Shown: positions 29,001 to 35,997 of the stretch, piece after piece
Position numbering within the stretch: the stretch's first letter is position 1
Layout: each line of letters starts with the position of its first letter
Origin: Chitinophagaceae bacterium
GTDB lineage: Bacteria; Bacteroidota; Bacteroidia; Chitinophagales; Chitinophagaceae
DNA: 64,000 nucleotides
Direction of reading: 5' to 3'
Assembly (NCBI GenBank): GCA_016710935.1
Contig: JADJTY010000003.1
Location: 62,001-126,000, forward strand
Notes under the pieces: generated by a model
Database searches by the model: none
What the model saw: the letters and a program-made list of their open reading frames with translations, nothing else
What the model was told of the DNA's origin: nothing
Translations under genes and position numbers: made by a program

Positions 29001-29416
29001 AATATACCTGGACACCGGACCTGTATCTTACAGATGCAAGGATCACCAGGCCCAGGGTGGTGAATCCTAAAACGGATATGACCTACATACTTACTGTAAC
29101 GGGTAGGGGCGGATGTGCTGCATCAGATAATGTATTTGTGAAGCTGTTGAAGTTCCCGGCAATACCAAATACATTTACACCCAATGGTGATGGTATTAAT
29201 GACAAATGGAGGATAGATTATTTAAATACTTATCCCAACAACAGGGTTCAGATATTTACCAGGAGCGGAAACCTGGTATTTGAATCAAGAGGCTACAATA
29301 CGCCATGGGATGGTACTTTAAAAGGTAAGCCATTGCCATTTGATACTTATTATTATATCATTGAACCGGGCAATGGCCGTGACCCGATTACCGGTTACGT
29401 AACCATTATAAAATAA
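23033..29416 (+). CDS. Giant type IX-secreted adhesin (IgGFc-binding-like, Ig-like and PKD repeats, CHU_C)
   Basis: 2127 residues. The signal peptide (MRKILLLAIIFLTSITAFA) is followed by an N-terminal region starting NKGKQFWFCFPSHV, typical of the IgGFc-binding N-terminal domain (to about residue 430). Ig-like domains follow. About residues 785-1145 hold four tandem repeats of 80-90 residues with the core GLPAGVTGxYAGGVITISGTP; two diverged copies recur at about 1600-1780. PKD domains (WDFGDASP, WDFGDGTP, WDLGDGT, WDMGDG) fill much of the rest. The last 85 residues are the T9SS type B sorting domain (IPNTFTPNGDGINDKWRI ... DPITGYVTIIK). The PorP/SprF-like gene follows, as in SprB-SprF pairs. 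Confidence 0.92.
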   Translation: MRKILLLAIIFLTSITAFAQDFSNKGKQFWFCFPSHVPSGATLGRLQVWITSDQASSGTVSVTNGLFSAPFTVAANSITSVEIPYAAAHISNAESGTVIQKSIKLQVNAGQPPVVAYLQQFAAARSAATLLLPTSVLGRKHLATSFFQNGTGRSQFQIIATKPNTNVVITPRNNGVVQPVINLTLPNVGDMYQYQSTQDITGSLIESVAGGMGGCNEIAVFSGSSGTSFAISGCNLGNSVDPLLQQLYPITTWGKNFGFIPLGDYPNGNPYRIMAADDNTTVSINGAVVAVLNAGQIFPNNYGSANPVVITQPSSITADKQIAVSLYAQRNPCSGSGHGDPDMVILNPIEQNIKDITIFTSTQENINRQWINVLIPTVSAPSFRIDGLPPTTPFQVAANIPGYSYLVHQFSPAFNGPRFITADTGFNAICYGFQAGNFESYAYSAGTNVKDLTKSLEIETTYGIETSPSVCTNAPFKFKVYFPDSTIGTPSTPAVAIRFDSLRWDLSNPALIVPNNFPIMVYGTVGAPPKVAIDSINIRAGRSVAWYSLPTTYFFSTPGIDTLLITGYTSTNEGCGANKEYEFAIAINDPPPVSFTAPAPGCFLLPVVATETTPQLPKPTYKFWWEFFDPVTNITTVYGGTGSANRTASHTFTTPGVKQIRHASITTPGCLSDTIVQNVTVPDLPNATISGITTPVCINAPVGPDVVFTGTLGTPEYIFTYRINGGAPIISAPSVGGVLTIQHPTTVAGTFIYELLSVQNQATGTCTRNISGQTITVTITPDATVTLRAGDNDNQTVCINNPIVNIRYDIGGSGTGGAVSGLPAGVTGTYAAGVITITGTPTAPGVFNYTVTTTGPCLTPQATGTITVTDNATLALTSAAGSDNQTLCINTPLLVNITYAVGGTGTGGSVTGLPAGVTGVFAGGVITISGTPTTAGVFNYTVLTTGPCVIPTATGTITVTGDGTLTLTSAAGTDNQSLCINVPITNITYSVGGTGTGGSVSGLPPGVTGVFAGGVITISGTPTSTAGSPYIYTVTTTGPCVIPTTTGTLTVNPDASIVLTSAAPTTSQELCRNSTITNITYAISGGGTGAGVVFTPPLPGVTGVYAGGVFTISGSPTLDGLFNYTVTTTGTCVQNSLSGTILVNPLPTAAYSSTAPRCETRVISFTDASTANVGVLDQWTWDFGDASPTSNLQNPTHVYAAAGAYTVTLTVRNDKGCISNPIASTVVNIDNRPQAGYIIPEVCLSDTYAQFIDTSKIAAGSVVAWEWYFDDPFATPGNPNTSTLQNPTHSYSAVGVYDSVQLIVTSAAGCRDTIIQTLVVNGSNPYAIFNVNNPTTLCANDSVAIVEASTVFPGVITKIEIYWDNVNFPAVFDIDNTPFTGKVYRHLYPNFQTPLTKVFQIRYRAYSGGVCVDDSLSNITVNAAPLVQFNNMPNTCLLVPPFQITQASEIGGVPGSGVFTGPGVSPTGLFTPSVAGIGTHTLLYTFTSTAGGCVDTMSNTITVLDTAHAAFTFVVPSCEQVPVSFTDISTAPATVTLVNTVWDFGDGTPIENHPPGSTFTHTFALPGTYNVTMHNVSAAGCLSTDTVAAITIDPNHSISWSPATGSQNQSVCINTAIIPIVYTLGGGATGATVTGLPTGVTYTVVGTTLTISGLPSPAAGGPLFPFTIQTTGNTCVFANLAGSIAVQPDHTLAFSSGDTAQSVCVNTPIDPIVYTIGGGATSVNIGNLPPGVTYTVAGNIVTISGTPTTTAGGPLFNYTIATTGNACLVANTIGEIRVNPYPVPDFTFDKPGYCIPNAVVKLTNGSVMPDGSGMTYVWDLGDGTLPLPRSLDVTHWYATQGPFNVNLSVSSMAVLNNNVIGCTTNIIKPLTTIHPQPKADFVFSKPSVCIGDNVVITDNTDGKDGIVNQWHWDMGDGNIRITNPVTYTYADTISYTITMYSVNTFGCNSDTISKPFTVYPYPHVNAGPDKFVLEGGSVELESVTFANDPQYTWTPDLYLTDARITRPRVVNPKTDMTYILTVTGRGGCAASDNVFVKLLKFPAIPNTFTPNGDGINDKWRIDYLNTYPNNRVQIFTRSGNLVFESRGYNTPWDGTLKGKPLPFDTYYYIIEPGNGRDPITGYVTIIK
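25370..26465 (+). repeat. Four tandem Ig-like repeats inside the adhesin gene
   Basis: Four copies of about 250-270 bp encode modules with NITYxVGGTGTGGSVxGLPxGVT, each ending near GTITV. The copies remain similar at the nucleotide level, so recombination between them could change the copy number. Confidence 0.75.
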
Positions 29417-29422
29417 ACGATC

Positions 29423-29460
29423 ATGTACCGCGGTCCGCCTTCCGGCGGATCGCGGTACAT
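29423..29460. terminator. Intrinsic terminator after the adhesin gene
   Basis: 17-bp arms (ATGTACCGCG-G-TCCGCC and its partner) with one mismatch around a TTCC loop, followed by TTTT. It separates the adhesin from the PorP/SprF gene, so the partner is either on a read-through transcript or has its own promoter. Confidence 0.8.
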
Positions 29461-29562
29461 TTTTACAGAGGTCATTAACATTTATATCAGTCAAAAAGAT
29501 TGAACTTTATTTAACGGGTTTATATACCCATCCCGGAATTTACCTGGAGAAAAATTGAAAGC

Positions 29563-30597
29563 ATGAAGAAAATTGTTTTTATTGCTGTTGTTTTCTGTTT
29601 AGCAGGCAAAACGGCATTCAGTCAGGCTAAGCCAGCTTATACCCAATACATTTTAAACAATTACATTCTCAATCCTGGTATTACCGGTATTGAAAATTAT
29701 ACAGATGTAAAACTGAGTCACCGCAATCAATGGGCAGGCATTAACGGGGCGCCGGTAACAACCTATTTTTCCATTCATAAACCTATAGGCAAAAAAGATA
29801 TGCGCACCAATGCCACCTCTTTCCAGGTGCCCGGCGAGCACCCTGGTGGCCCCAAGGCATGGGATGAGTATGCGGTATCACCTGCGCATCATGGCTTGGG
29901 CCTGCAGCTTGTAAATGATAAGGCCGGTTATATCAGCCGTTGGTCGGCAGCTGTTTCTTATGCTTACCACATGCCCTTGTCTGTTAAAACAAGTCTTGCT
30001 GCCGGTTTAAATGTGGGTATAAGCAGTGTAAGTTTAGACAGAAGCAAAATTGAGTGGGGCAACCTGGATCCAAATGATCCGGCAATAGGTTATAACAACG
30101 GTTCTATCAGTAAAATAAAACCCGAGATCGGTGCTGGTTTATGGTTGTATTCTGCCCGGTATTTTCTGGGGGTTTCAGTCCTGAATATCATTCCCGGGAA
30201 AGCCCGGTTTGTAAAGGATAAAGAATATGGAGAAACTTTTACCCCTAATTTCTTTGCTTCAGGTGGTTACCGTTTTGCGCTTTCTGAAAGTGTATCCATG
30301 TTGCCATCAGTAATGGTACAATACTGGCAACCACAACTCACTTCCCTTCACGCCAACGTAAAACTGCAATACGAGGATTTTTTATGGATTGGTGCCAGTT
30401 ACCGCCATGCGAATCTTGTAGGAGGTTATTCCGGAATGATTGGTGTAAATATTTCCAATACATTTAATATTAGTTATTCTTACGAACATGCCAGTTCATC
30501 CCGCCTGCAAACTTTTACAAAAGGAACGCATGAAATTATGCTGGGTTTCTTAATTGGAAATAAATATGGAAGCAGTTGTCCACGTAATTTATGGTAG
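29563..30597 (+). CDS. PorP/SprF-family type IX secretion outer-membrane protein
   Basis: 344 residues with signal peptide (AVVFCLAGKTAFSQ). The mature start AKPAYTQYILNNYILNPGITG is the signature of the PorP/SprF family, followed by LSHRNQWAGI. The remainder fits an outer-membrane beta-barrel. Family members help individual T9SS substrates reach or attach to the cell surface, and the gene directly follows the giant adhesin. The sequence downstream of its stop is a 16-copy heptamer array. Confidence 0.9.
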   Translation: MKKIVFIAVVFCLAGKTAFSQAKPAYTQYILNNYILNPGITGIENYTDVKLSHRNQWAGINGAPVTTYFSIHKPIGKKDMRTNATSFQVPGEHPGGPKAWDEYAVSPAHHGLGLQLVNDKAGYISRWSAAVSYAYHMPLSVKTSLAAGLNVGISSVSLDRSKIEWGNLDPNDPAIGYNNGSISKIKPEIGAGLWLYSARYFLGVSVLNIIPGKARFVKDKEYGETFTPNFFASGGYRFALSESVSMLPSVMVQYWQPQLTSLHANVKLQYEDFLWIGASYRHANLVGGYSGMIGVNISNTFNISYSYEHASSSRLQTFTKGTHEIMLGFLIGNKYGSSCPRNLW

Positions 30598-30598
30598 A

Positions 30599-30710
30599 AG
30601 TCGGGAGTCGGGAGTCGGGAGTCGGGAGTCGGGAGTCGGGAGTCGGGAGTCGGGAGTCGGGAGTCGGGAGTCGGGAGTCGGGAGTCGGGAGTCGGGAGTC
30701 GGGAGTCGGG
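30599..30710. repeat. Heptanucleotide microsatellite, 16 perfect copies of AGTCGGG
   Basis: 112 bp of uninterrupted AGTCGGG units begin 2 bp after the PorP/SprF stop codon and end at AAAAAA. In the register TCGGGAG it is the same unit as in the repeat region 18020-18185. Because 7 is not a multiple of 3, copy number changes would shift any frame crossing it. Confidence 0.97.
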
Positions 30711-30750
30711 AAAAAATTATAACAAATAAAGTTAGCAAGTATCCTCCATT

Positions 30751-30771
30751 TAAAATCGCAGATCTGAAATC
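30751..30771. repeat. Copy of a dispersed TAAAATCGCA repeat
   Basis: TAAAATCGCAGATCTGAAAT is close to the arm of the inverted repeat at 38765-38833 and to sequence within it. Confidence 0.4.
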
Positions 30772-30783
30772 TCCAATGTGTAT

Positions 30784-32230
30784 TTATTGTTGGTCAGGAT
30801 AAGTCTTCTTCAGCCTTCTTTGTAAAGAATCAGCTTTACTTTTAAGCGAATCAATCATTATTTCTTTAGAACTCATTACCCACTCGGGTTGCAGAATCCA
30901 TTTGCCATCTTCAAAAATTAAGTTGTACACTTTTATAGTGGCACCAGTAGATCCCTCTTCTTTAATTATAATTTGCCTGGCGGCATCATTTTCAGTAACA
31001 GTAATGGGTTTGGCAAAATTCAGTTCAAGCGGTGAGGCAGTTTCAACAGCTTTTTCAGGTTCGGGTTCACAAACAGCGGGAGGGTGAATGGTGCTGTTTG
31101 CAGGATTGCTAACAGGTACAGCAATTTTATTTACACCGGTAGCCTGTTCCATTTTTATATTCTCCGTAAAAACAGGAGCGCCGGCCTCTGTATTTGAAAT
31201 AATGTAATTATCAGCAGGTAAAAAATGCATGCCTGCAGTAATTTGTTGCTGGCCTGCTGTTTTTGTTGATTGGAATAATACTGCTGTGGAAAGCATGAAC
31301 ATCAATACCAGGCCTACAAGTGGTGCAACAATATTAAAACGCAGGGTTTGATTTATAACCTTTTCGTTGGTGAAAAACTGAATGCGCTGCAATAAATGTT
31401 TCTTACGGTTTACAGCAGCCAGTTGAAAAACCGGAGTTAATTGCTTCATCCTTTCTGCAAGCAATAAAGTTTCGGCATACAGGGCAGGAGAATACTCAAA
31501 GGATATCACGTTCATATCGCAATGCATCTCTCTCTCCAGTTTAATTTTTTTGCAGAGGTTGGTAATAAAAGGGTTGAAGAAGAAAATTGTTTCTGCAATT
31601 ACCAAAAACCAGTTCAGCAGGTAATCATGCGTACGTATATGGGTTAACTCATGCAGGATAAGGGTTTCAGCCTGTTTAGTGCTGATATTATTTACCAATG
31701 CAACCGGCAACAGGATGATGGGTTTAAAAAAACCAAAGGTAACCGGTGTTTTTACAGAATGACTTAACCAAAGCTTTACTTTTCTTTTAATGCCAAACTG
31801 GTAAGCTTTTAATTCGGTAAAAAGTTTCAGTTCAACATCGGGTTTTTGTAAGCCAGTTTTAAACTGATGTTTAAAATGAAGCCAACTATAAACAGCCTTC
31901 ATTAACTTATAACCAATGATAAATATGTAGAGACTAAAAATCCAGGGTGTGATCATCTTTAAACTTTCGCTGCCCAATGAAGCGTTAAGGTTTTGAATAG
32001 CATTGCTTGAAACTGCCAATGCCTTCATTGCTGAAAAAGTAGATCGAAAATGTGAGTGAAAATAAGATCAGTTGTGCTGTAATGGCCACATATAAAAAAT
32101 TCCTTTTGGCAAGCGGGGCACTGTTTTTATGCGTTAGCTTATCAACGATAACATACAGCAACATAAGCAACGCAGCCTGCCACAAGCTGTGGAGCATAGC
32201 CATGCAAAAACTGTAGGTGAACTGTATCAT
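30784..32230 (-). CDS. M56-family (BlaR1-like) membrane metallopeptidase, one frame break
   Basis: The N-terminal part (31985-32230, MIQFTYSFCMAMLHSLWQAA) and the main part (30784-32028) lie in different frames. Removing one base from the 5-A run at 32034-32038 joins SLTFSIYFSA to MKALAVSSN in one frame of about 481 residues. Four or five transmembrane helices surround a zinc-protease domain with HELTHIRTHD and the downstream EREMHCD. BlaR1/MecR1 relatives sense envelope stress and cleave their partner BlaI repressor; this one lacks a penicillin-binding sensor domain, having instead a short periplasmic tail ending RLKKTYPDQQ. The BlaI gene lies 34 bp upstream. Confidence 0.82.
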
Positions 32231-32264
32231 AAGCGTTTAAACGTTTAATAAGGCAGTTTGGTTA

Positions 32265-32651
32265 CTATTTATCTTTTTTCAGTTGATTGATCAACTGCTG
32301 AATTTTTTCCAGTTCTTCACCGCTGGCATCATGGCCGCCCAGGGCCTGCATGACCAGGTCGGATGAAGAGCCTGCAAATAATGTATTGATCATTTTATTC
32401 AGAAACTGTTGTTGTGTTTTTTCCCGGGTTACAGCAGGTTGATATATATGCGTTTTATTGCTGTCATCACGGGTTACCAGGCCTTTTTCAAACATAATCT
32501 GCATCAATTTGAGGGTGGTGGTGTAACCGGCATCCTTGGTTTTCAGTAACTCTTCATGTACTGTGCGTACGGTTGCTGCTTTTTCATTCCACAAGACCTG
32601 TAGTATTTCCAGTTCACTTTCGGTGGGCTTGTTACTTTTAATTAATGTCAT
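32265..32651 (-). CDS. BlaI/MecI-family transcriptional repressor
   Basis: 128 residues from ATG 32651. A TTG further upstream is in frame but would run through the operator-like dyad, so the ATG is preferred. The winged-helix region is recognisable: TESELEILQVLWNEKAATVR, then GYTTTLKLMQIMFEKGLVTR. Such repressors are dimers cleaved or released on signal by their M56 partner, encoded next downstream. The pair probably controls its own transcription; other targets are not visible in the window. Confidence 0.9.
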   Translation of the reverse strand: MTLIKSNKPTESELEILQVLWNEKAATVRTVHEELLKTKDAGYTTTLKLMQIMFEKGLVTRDDSNKTHIYQPAVTREKTQQQFLNKMINTLFAGSSSDLVMQALGGHDASGEELEKIQQLINQLKKDK

Positions 32652-32655
32652 AGTA

Positions 32656-32671
32656 CGAGTATTTTCGTAAG
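32656..32671. promoter_or_regulatory. Operator-like dyad before the BlaI gene
   Basis: On the minus strand, TACGA and TCGTA are separated by AAATAC. The dyad lies 4 nt upstream of the chosen ATG, where BlaI would block its own transcription or translation start. BlaI operators in Firmicutes are also TAC-N-GTA dyads. Confidence 0.5.
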
Positions 32672-32747
32672 GCAAAGTACGAAATTATTTGTAAACCACA
32701 AATCCGTTCATTTATTTTTAGAAACTGTTAACAAATGATAGGTAAAA

Positions 32748-32778
32748 AAAAGCCCCGCTGAAATTCAGCAGGGCTTTT
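32748..32778 (-). terminator. Intrinsic terminator of the pyrophosphatase gene
   Basis: AGCCC-C-GCTGAA pairs with TTCAGC-A-GGGCT, flanked by A runs that give T tails on the minus strand. Confidence 0.8.
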
Positions 32779-32794
32779 ACTTAAATATCGTAAT

Positions 32795-35221
32795 CTACTT
32801 TTGAGTATTCTCAATTTTCAGATCTGCTCCATCTAAATTATCGATCAATGGCTGGTATTTGGCCAGTACCGACGCAGGTTGTTCTTTACCGTTTAGTGTT
32901 AATTTACCTTTTGATAAAACAAGCGAATAATTATCTTTTTCAATTAATTTATCGGCAGCCAACGCATTGATAAGTTCATCAGTTGGCACTTTCAGCGCAT
33001 TTGGATCGGCTGTAACCGTTAAATTAGTGGTGTTTGCACTGTCAGTTTTAATAATAGAAACTTCTTTGGTCATTTCTTTTATTTCGTTTTTTGGTGCAGT
33101 ACCCCAGTTCATCGTTGCAAGGGTAGGAGCAATAACCAAAGAAACGATCGACATCAGTTTAATAAGGATGTTCATCGATGGTCCTGATGTATCTTTAAAT
33201 GGATCACCCACTGTATCACCGGTTACAGAAGCCTTATGTGGTTCAGATTTTTTGTAGAACATTTCACCGTTGATCTCAACACCGGTTTCAAAAGATTTTT
33301 TAGCGTTATCCCATGCACCTCCGGCGTTATTCTGGAACATGCCCATCAATACACCACTAACGGTTGCACCGGCTAAAAATCCACCCAAAACTTCGGGGCC
33401 AAAAGCAAAACCAATAATTAATGGAGACAATAAAGCGATTGCACCCGGCAACATCATTTTTTTAAGCGAAGCTTCGGTAGAAATAGCAACACATTTATCA
33501 TATTCAGGCTTGCCGGTACCTTCCATAATACCGGGGATGGTACGGAACTGGCGGCGAACTTCTTCCACCATGGCCATAGCTGCTTCTCCCACCGCACGGA
33601 TGGCTAAGGAAGAGAATATAAATGGTATCATACCCCCTACAAACAATCCAGCCAAAACCGGTGCTTTGTAAATATCAATTCCTTCAATACCGCTGATACC
33701 AACGAAGGCTGCAAACAAAGCCAATGCTGTTAAAGCAGCAGAGGCAATGGCAAAACCTTTACCGGTAGCGGCTGTTGTATTTCCAACTGCATCTAAAATA
33801 TCTGTTTTTTCACGAACATCTTTTGGTAACTCACTCATTTCAGCAATACCACCTGCGTTATCTGCAATGGGTCCAAAGGCATCAATGGCAAGCTGCATGG
33901 CAGTTGTAGCCATCATACCGGCTGCAGCAATAGCCACACCATATAAACCTGCACACCAGAAACTCATATAAATACCTGAAGCCAAAACAAGGATCGGTAA
34001 GAAAGTACTTTCCATACCCATTGCCAAACCACCAATGATATTGGTTGCATGGCCGGTGCCAGACTGGCGTATAATACTCTTAACCGGACGCTTGCCCATG
34101 GCCGTGTAATACTCGGTGATCATACTCATTAATGTACCAACGATTAAACCAACCATAATAGCACCGAAGATGCCATTTTTAGTGAACTCATGTCCACGAA
34201 GTGTCATGGTATCGGGCATTAAATAATTAACCAGGAAGTAAGAAAAAACTGCAGTTAATACAATAGAACCCCAGTTGCCCATATTTAACGCATTCTGAAC
34301 TTTTTGTGTGCTCAGTCCTGCGCTTTCGCTGATACGTACAAACCAGGTACCCACAATTGAAAATAAGATACCCATGGCTGCAATCAGCATCGGTAAAAGG
34401 ATAGGAGACATGCCACCGAAGTTATCGGTCATGGCATTGGTTTCTCTGCCCAAAACCATGGTTGCTAAAACCGTTGCTACATAAGAACCAAAAAGATCGG
34501 CACCCATACCGGCCACATCACCCACATTATCACCTACGTTATCGGCAATGGTTGCCGGGTTACGTGGATCATCTTCCGGAATACCGGCTTCTACCTTACC
34601 CACCAGGTCGGCACCCACATCAGCAGCTTTGGTATAAATACCGCCACCTACACGGGCAAATAAAGCGATAGACTCGGCACCTAAACTAAAGCCGGTTAAA
34701 ATTTCTATGGTTTTCTCCATTTCGTGACTATCAACAGCCGCTTCAGGAGCAAAGATCATTTTTAAGATTATAAACAAACCACCCAGTCCTAATACAGCAA
34801 GACCGGCAACACCCAATCCCATTACACTACCGCCGGTAAAAGAAACTTTAAGGGCTTTTGATAAGCTGGTACGTGCAGCCTGTGCAGTACGCACATTGGC
34901 CTTGGTGGCCACTTTCATGCCAATAAAACCCGCTAAAGCGCTGAAAAAAGCGCCAATAATAAAAGCAACTGCAATACTCCAGTGACTGTTAGGATTGCTG
35001 TAACCCATTACACCCAATAATAAGGCACCAATAACAACGAAATACGCAAGAATTTTGTACTCAGCTTTTAAGAAAGCCATAGCACCCTCAGCAATATACG
35101 TGCTGATCTCTTTCATGCGTTCGTTACCGGCATCCTGTTTAGATACCCATGCAAATTTTATAAAAGTGTAAAGCAGGCCTACAATGCCCATGGCTGGAAT
35201 AACATAAATCAAATTGTTCAT
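32795..35221 (-). CDS. hppA: Membrane ion-translocating pyrophosphatase, K+-dependent type
   Basis: 808 residues and about 16 transmembrane helices. It couples pyrophosphate hydrolysis to ion pumping across the membrane. The substrate motifs DVGADLVGKVEAGIPEDDPRNPA and IADNVGDNVGDVAGM are intact. At the K+ determinant the sequence is GNTTAATGKG: the alanine after GNTT marks the K+-dependent group, which in Bacteroidota commonly pumps Na+ or both Na+ and H+. Beyond the conserved core there is an extra soluble C-terminal segment of about 85 residues (from about VSIIKTDSANTT). It is transcribed alone, with a terminator just after. Confidence 0.95.
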   Translation of the reverse strand: MNNLIYVIPAMGIVGLLYTFIKFAWVSKQDAGNERMKEISTYIAEGAMAFLKAEYKILAYFVVIGALLLGVMGYSNPNSHWSIAVAFIIGAFFSALAGFIGMKVATKANVRTAQAARTSLSKALKVSFTGGSVMGLGVAGLAVLGLGGLFIILKMIFAPEAAVDSHEMEKTIEILTGFSLGAESIALFARVGGGIYTKAADVGADLVGKVEAGIPEDDPRNPATIADNVGDNVGDVAGMGADLFGSYVATVLATMVLGRETNAMTDNFGGMSPILLPMLIAAMGILFSIVGTWFVRISESAGLSTQKVQNALNMGNWGSIVLTAVFSYFLVNYLMPDTMTLRGHEFTKNGIFGAIMVGLIVGTLMSMITEYYTAMGKRPVKSIIRQSGTGHATNIIGGLAMGMESTFLPILVLASGIYMSFWCAGLYGVAIAAAGMMATTAMQLAIDAFGPIADNAGGIAEMSELPKDVREKTDILDAVGNTTAATGKGFAIASAALTALALFAAFVGISGIEGIDIYKAPVLAGLFVGGMIPFIFSSLAIRAVGEAAMAMVEEVRRQFRTIPGIMEGTGKPEYDKCVAISTEASLKKMMLPGAIALLSPLIIGFAFGPEVLGGFLAGATVSGVLMGMFQNNAGGAWDNAKKSFETGVEINGEMFYKKSEPHKASVTGDTVGDPFKDTSGPSMNILIKLMSIVSLVIAPTLATMNWGTAPKNEIKEMTKEVSIIKTDSANTTNLTVTADPNALKVPTDELINALAADKLIEKDNYSLVLSKGKLTLNGKEQPASVLAKYQPLIDNLDGADLKIENTQK

Positions 35222-35250
35222 AAGTAATATTTGTTCTGAATTTTGGACGG

Positions 35251-35258
35251 CAAAAATA
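35251..35258 (-). promoter_or_regulatory. -7 promoter element of hppA
   Basis: TATTTTTG on the minus strand, 29 nt before the hppA ATG; only a weak T-rich -33 is seen about 20 nt upstream. Confidence 0.4.
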
Positions 35259-35408
35259 GGGTAATTGGGTTAAAAACCGGCATAATGCCACAGTTTATTG
35301 CCGGTTTAAACTGGGTTATGAATTTTAAGTTGATAATTAAATGAATAAAGCCTTGAAAAAACTGAAACAAATTACTATTTTGTTAACTAAACCTACAACT
35401 TTAAACTT

Positions 35409-35942
35409 ATGACAGATTTAAATCAAAACTTCAACCAGGCTAAAGATGCACTGAACCTGGACGACAAAGACATGAAAAAGCTTCCGCAAGGTTTGAATGT
35501 TTTAACCATTCTTACTTATATCGGCTGTGCATTAGGCGCAATATCTGCTCTGTGGAATTTTATTTCTGCTTCAACAACCTATAAAGCCTACGAACAACTA
35601 AATACCACCATGGAAGGTTTAAAGTCTGAAAACAGTGCAGTTACTACTGTGTTTTCCGGGGCAGCTGAAATGATAAAAAAGACTTACGAGAATCGTATGA
35701 TGATTTTAATATTTGCCCTGGTTGGCATAGCATTGTGTTTTTATGGTGCCATGCAGATGCGTAATTTGAAAAAGCAAGGATATATGATCTATGTGGTAGG
35801 CGAAATATTGCCAATCATTTCTTTTGCTGTTTTCATTGGTTTTGGCGGCCTGTTTGGAGGTATTGCCATGATCTTTTCAACACTGATAGCTGCAGTATTT
35901 ATTATTTTGTATACCATGCAACGCAAGTATCTGGTAAATTGA
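35409..35942 (+). CDS. Integral membrane protein of unknown function
   Basis: 177 residues with an N-terminal polar stretch of about 27 residues and four hydrophobic segments (about residues 30-52, 98-117, 127-145 and 150-168). Between the first and second lies a helical loop with KAYEQLNTTMEGLKSENSA. I do not recognise a family; related proteins of this general type are frequent in Bacteroidota. It diverges from hppA and ends at a strong two-way terminator. Confidence 0.7.
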   Translation: MTDLNQNFNQAKDALNLDDKDMKKLPQGLNVLTILTYIGCALGAISALWNFISASTTYKAYEQLNTTMEGLKSENSAVTTVFSGAAEMIKKTYENRMMILIFALVGIALCFYGAMQMRNLKKQGYMIYVVGEILPIISFAVFIGFGGLFGGIAMIFSTLIAAVFIILYTMQRKYLVN

Positions 35943-35960
35943 TAAAATATGTTTTTTATA

Positions 35961-35991
35961 AATCCCGTTCCGCTGTAAGCGGAACGGGATT
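35961..35991. terminator. Bidirectional intrinsic terminator
   Basis: Perfect 13-bp arms AATCCCGTTCCGC/GCGGAACGGGATT around TGTAA, with T tails on both sides. It serves the membrane protein gene and the convergent nnr gene. Confidence 0.9.
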
Positions 35992-35997
35992 TTATTT

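Noticed and set aside
30602..30802. Protein with GSRESGV repeats after PorP/SprF
   Set aside because: It is only the reading of the heptamer microsatellite; no homologous function or start site is apparent.
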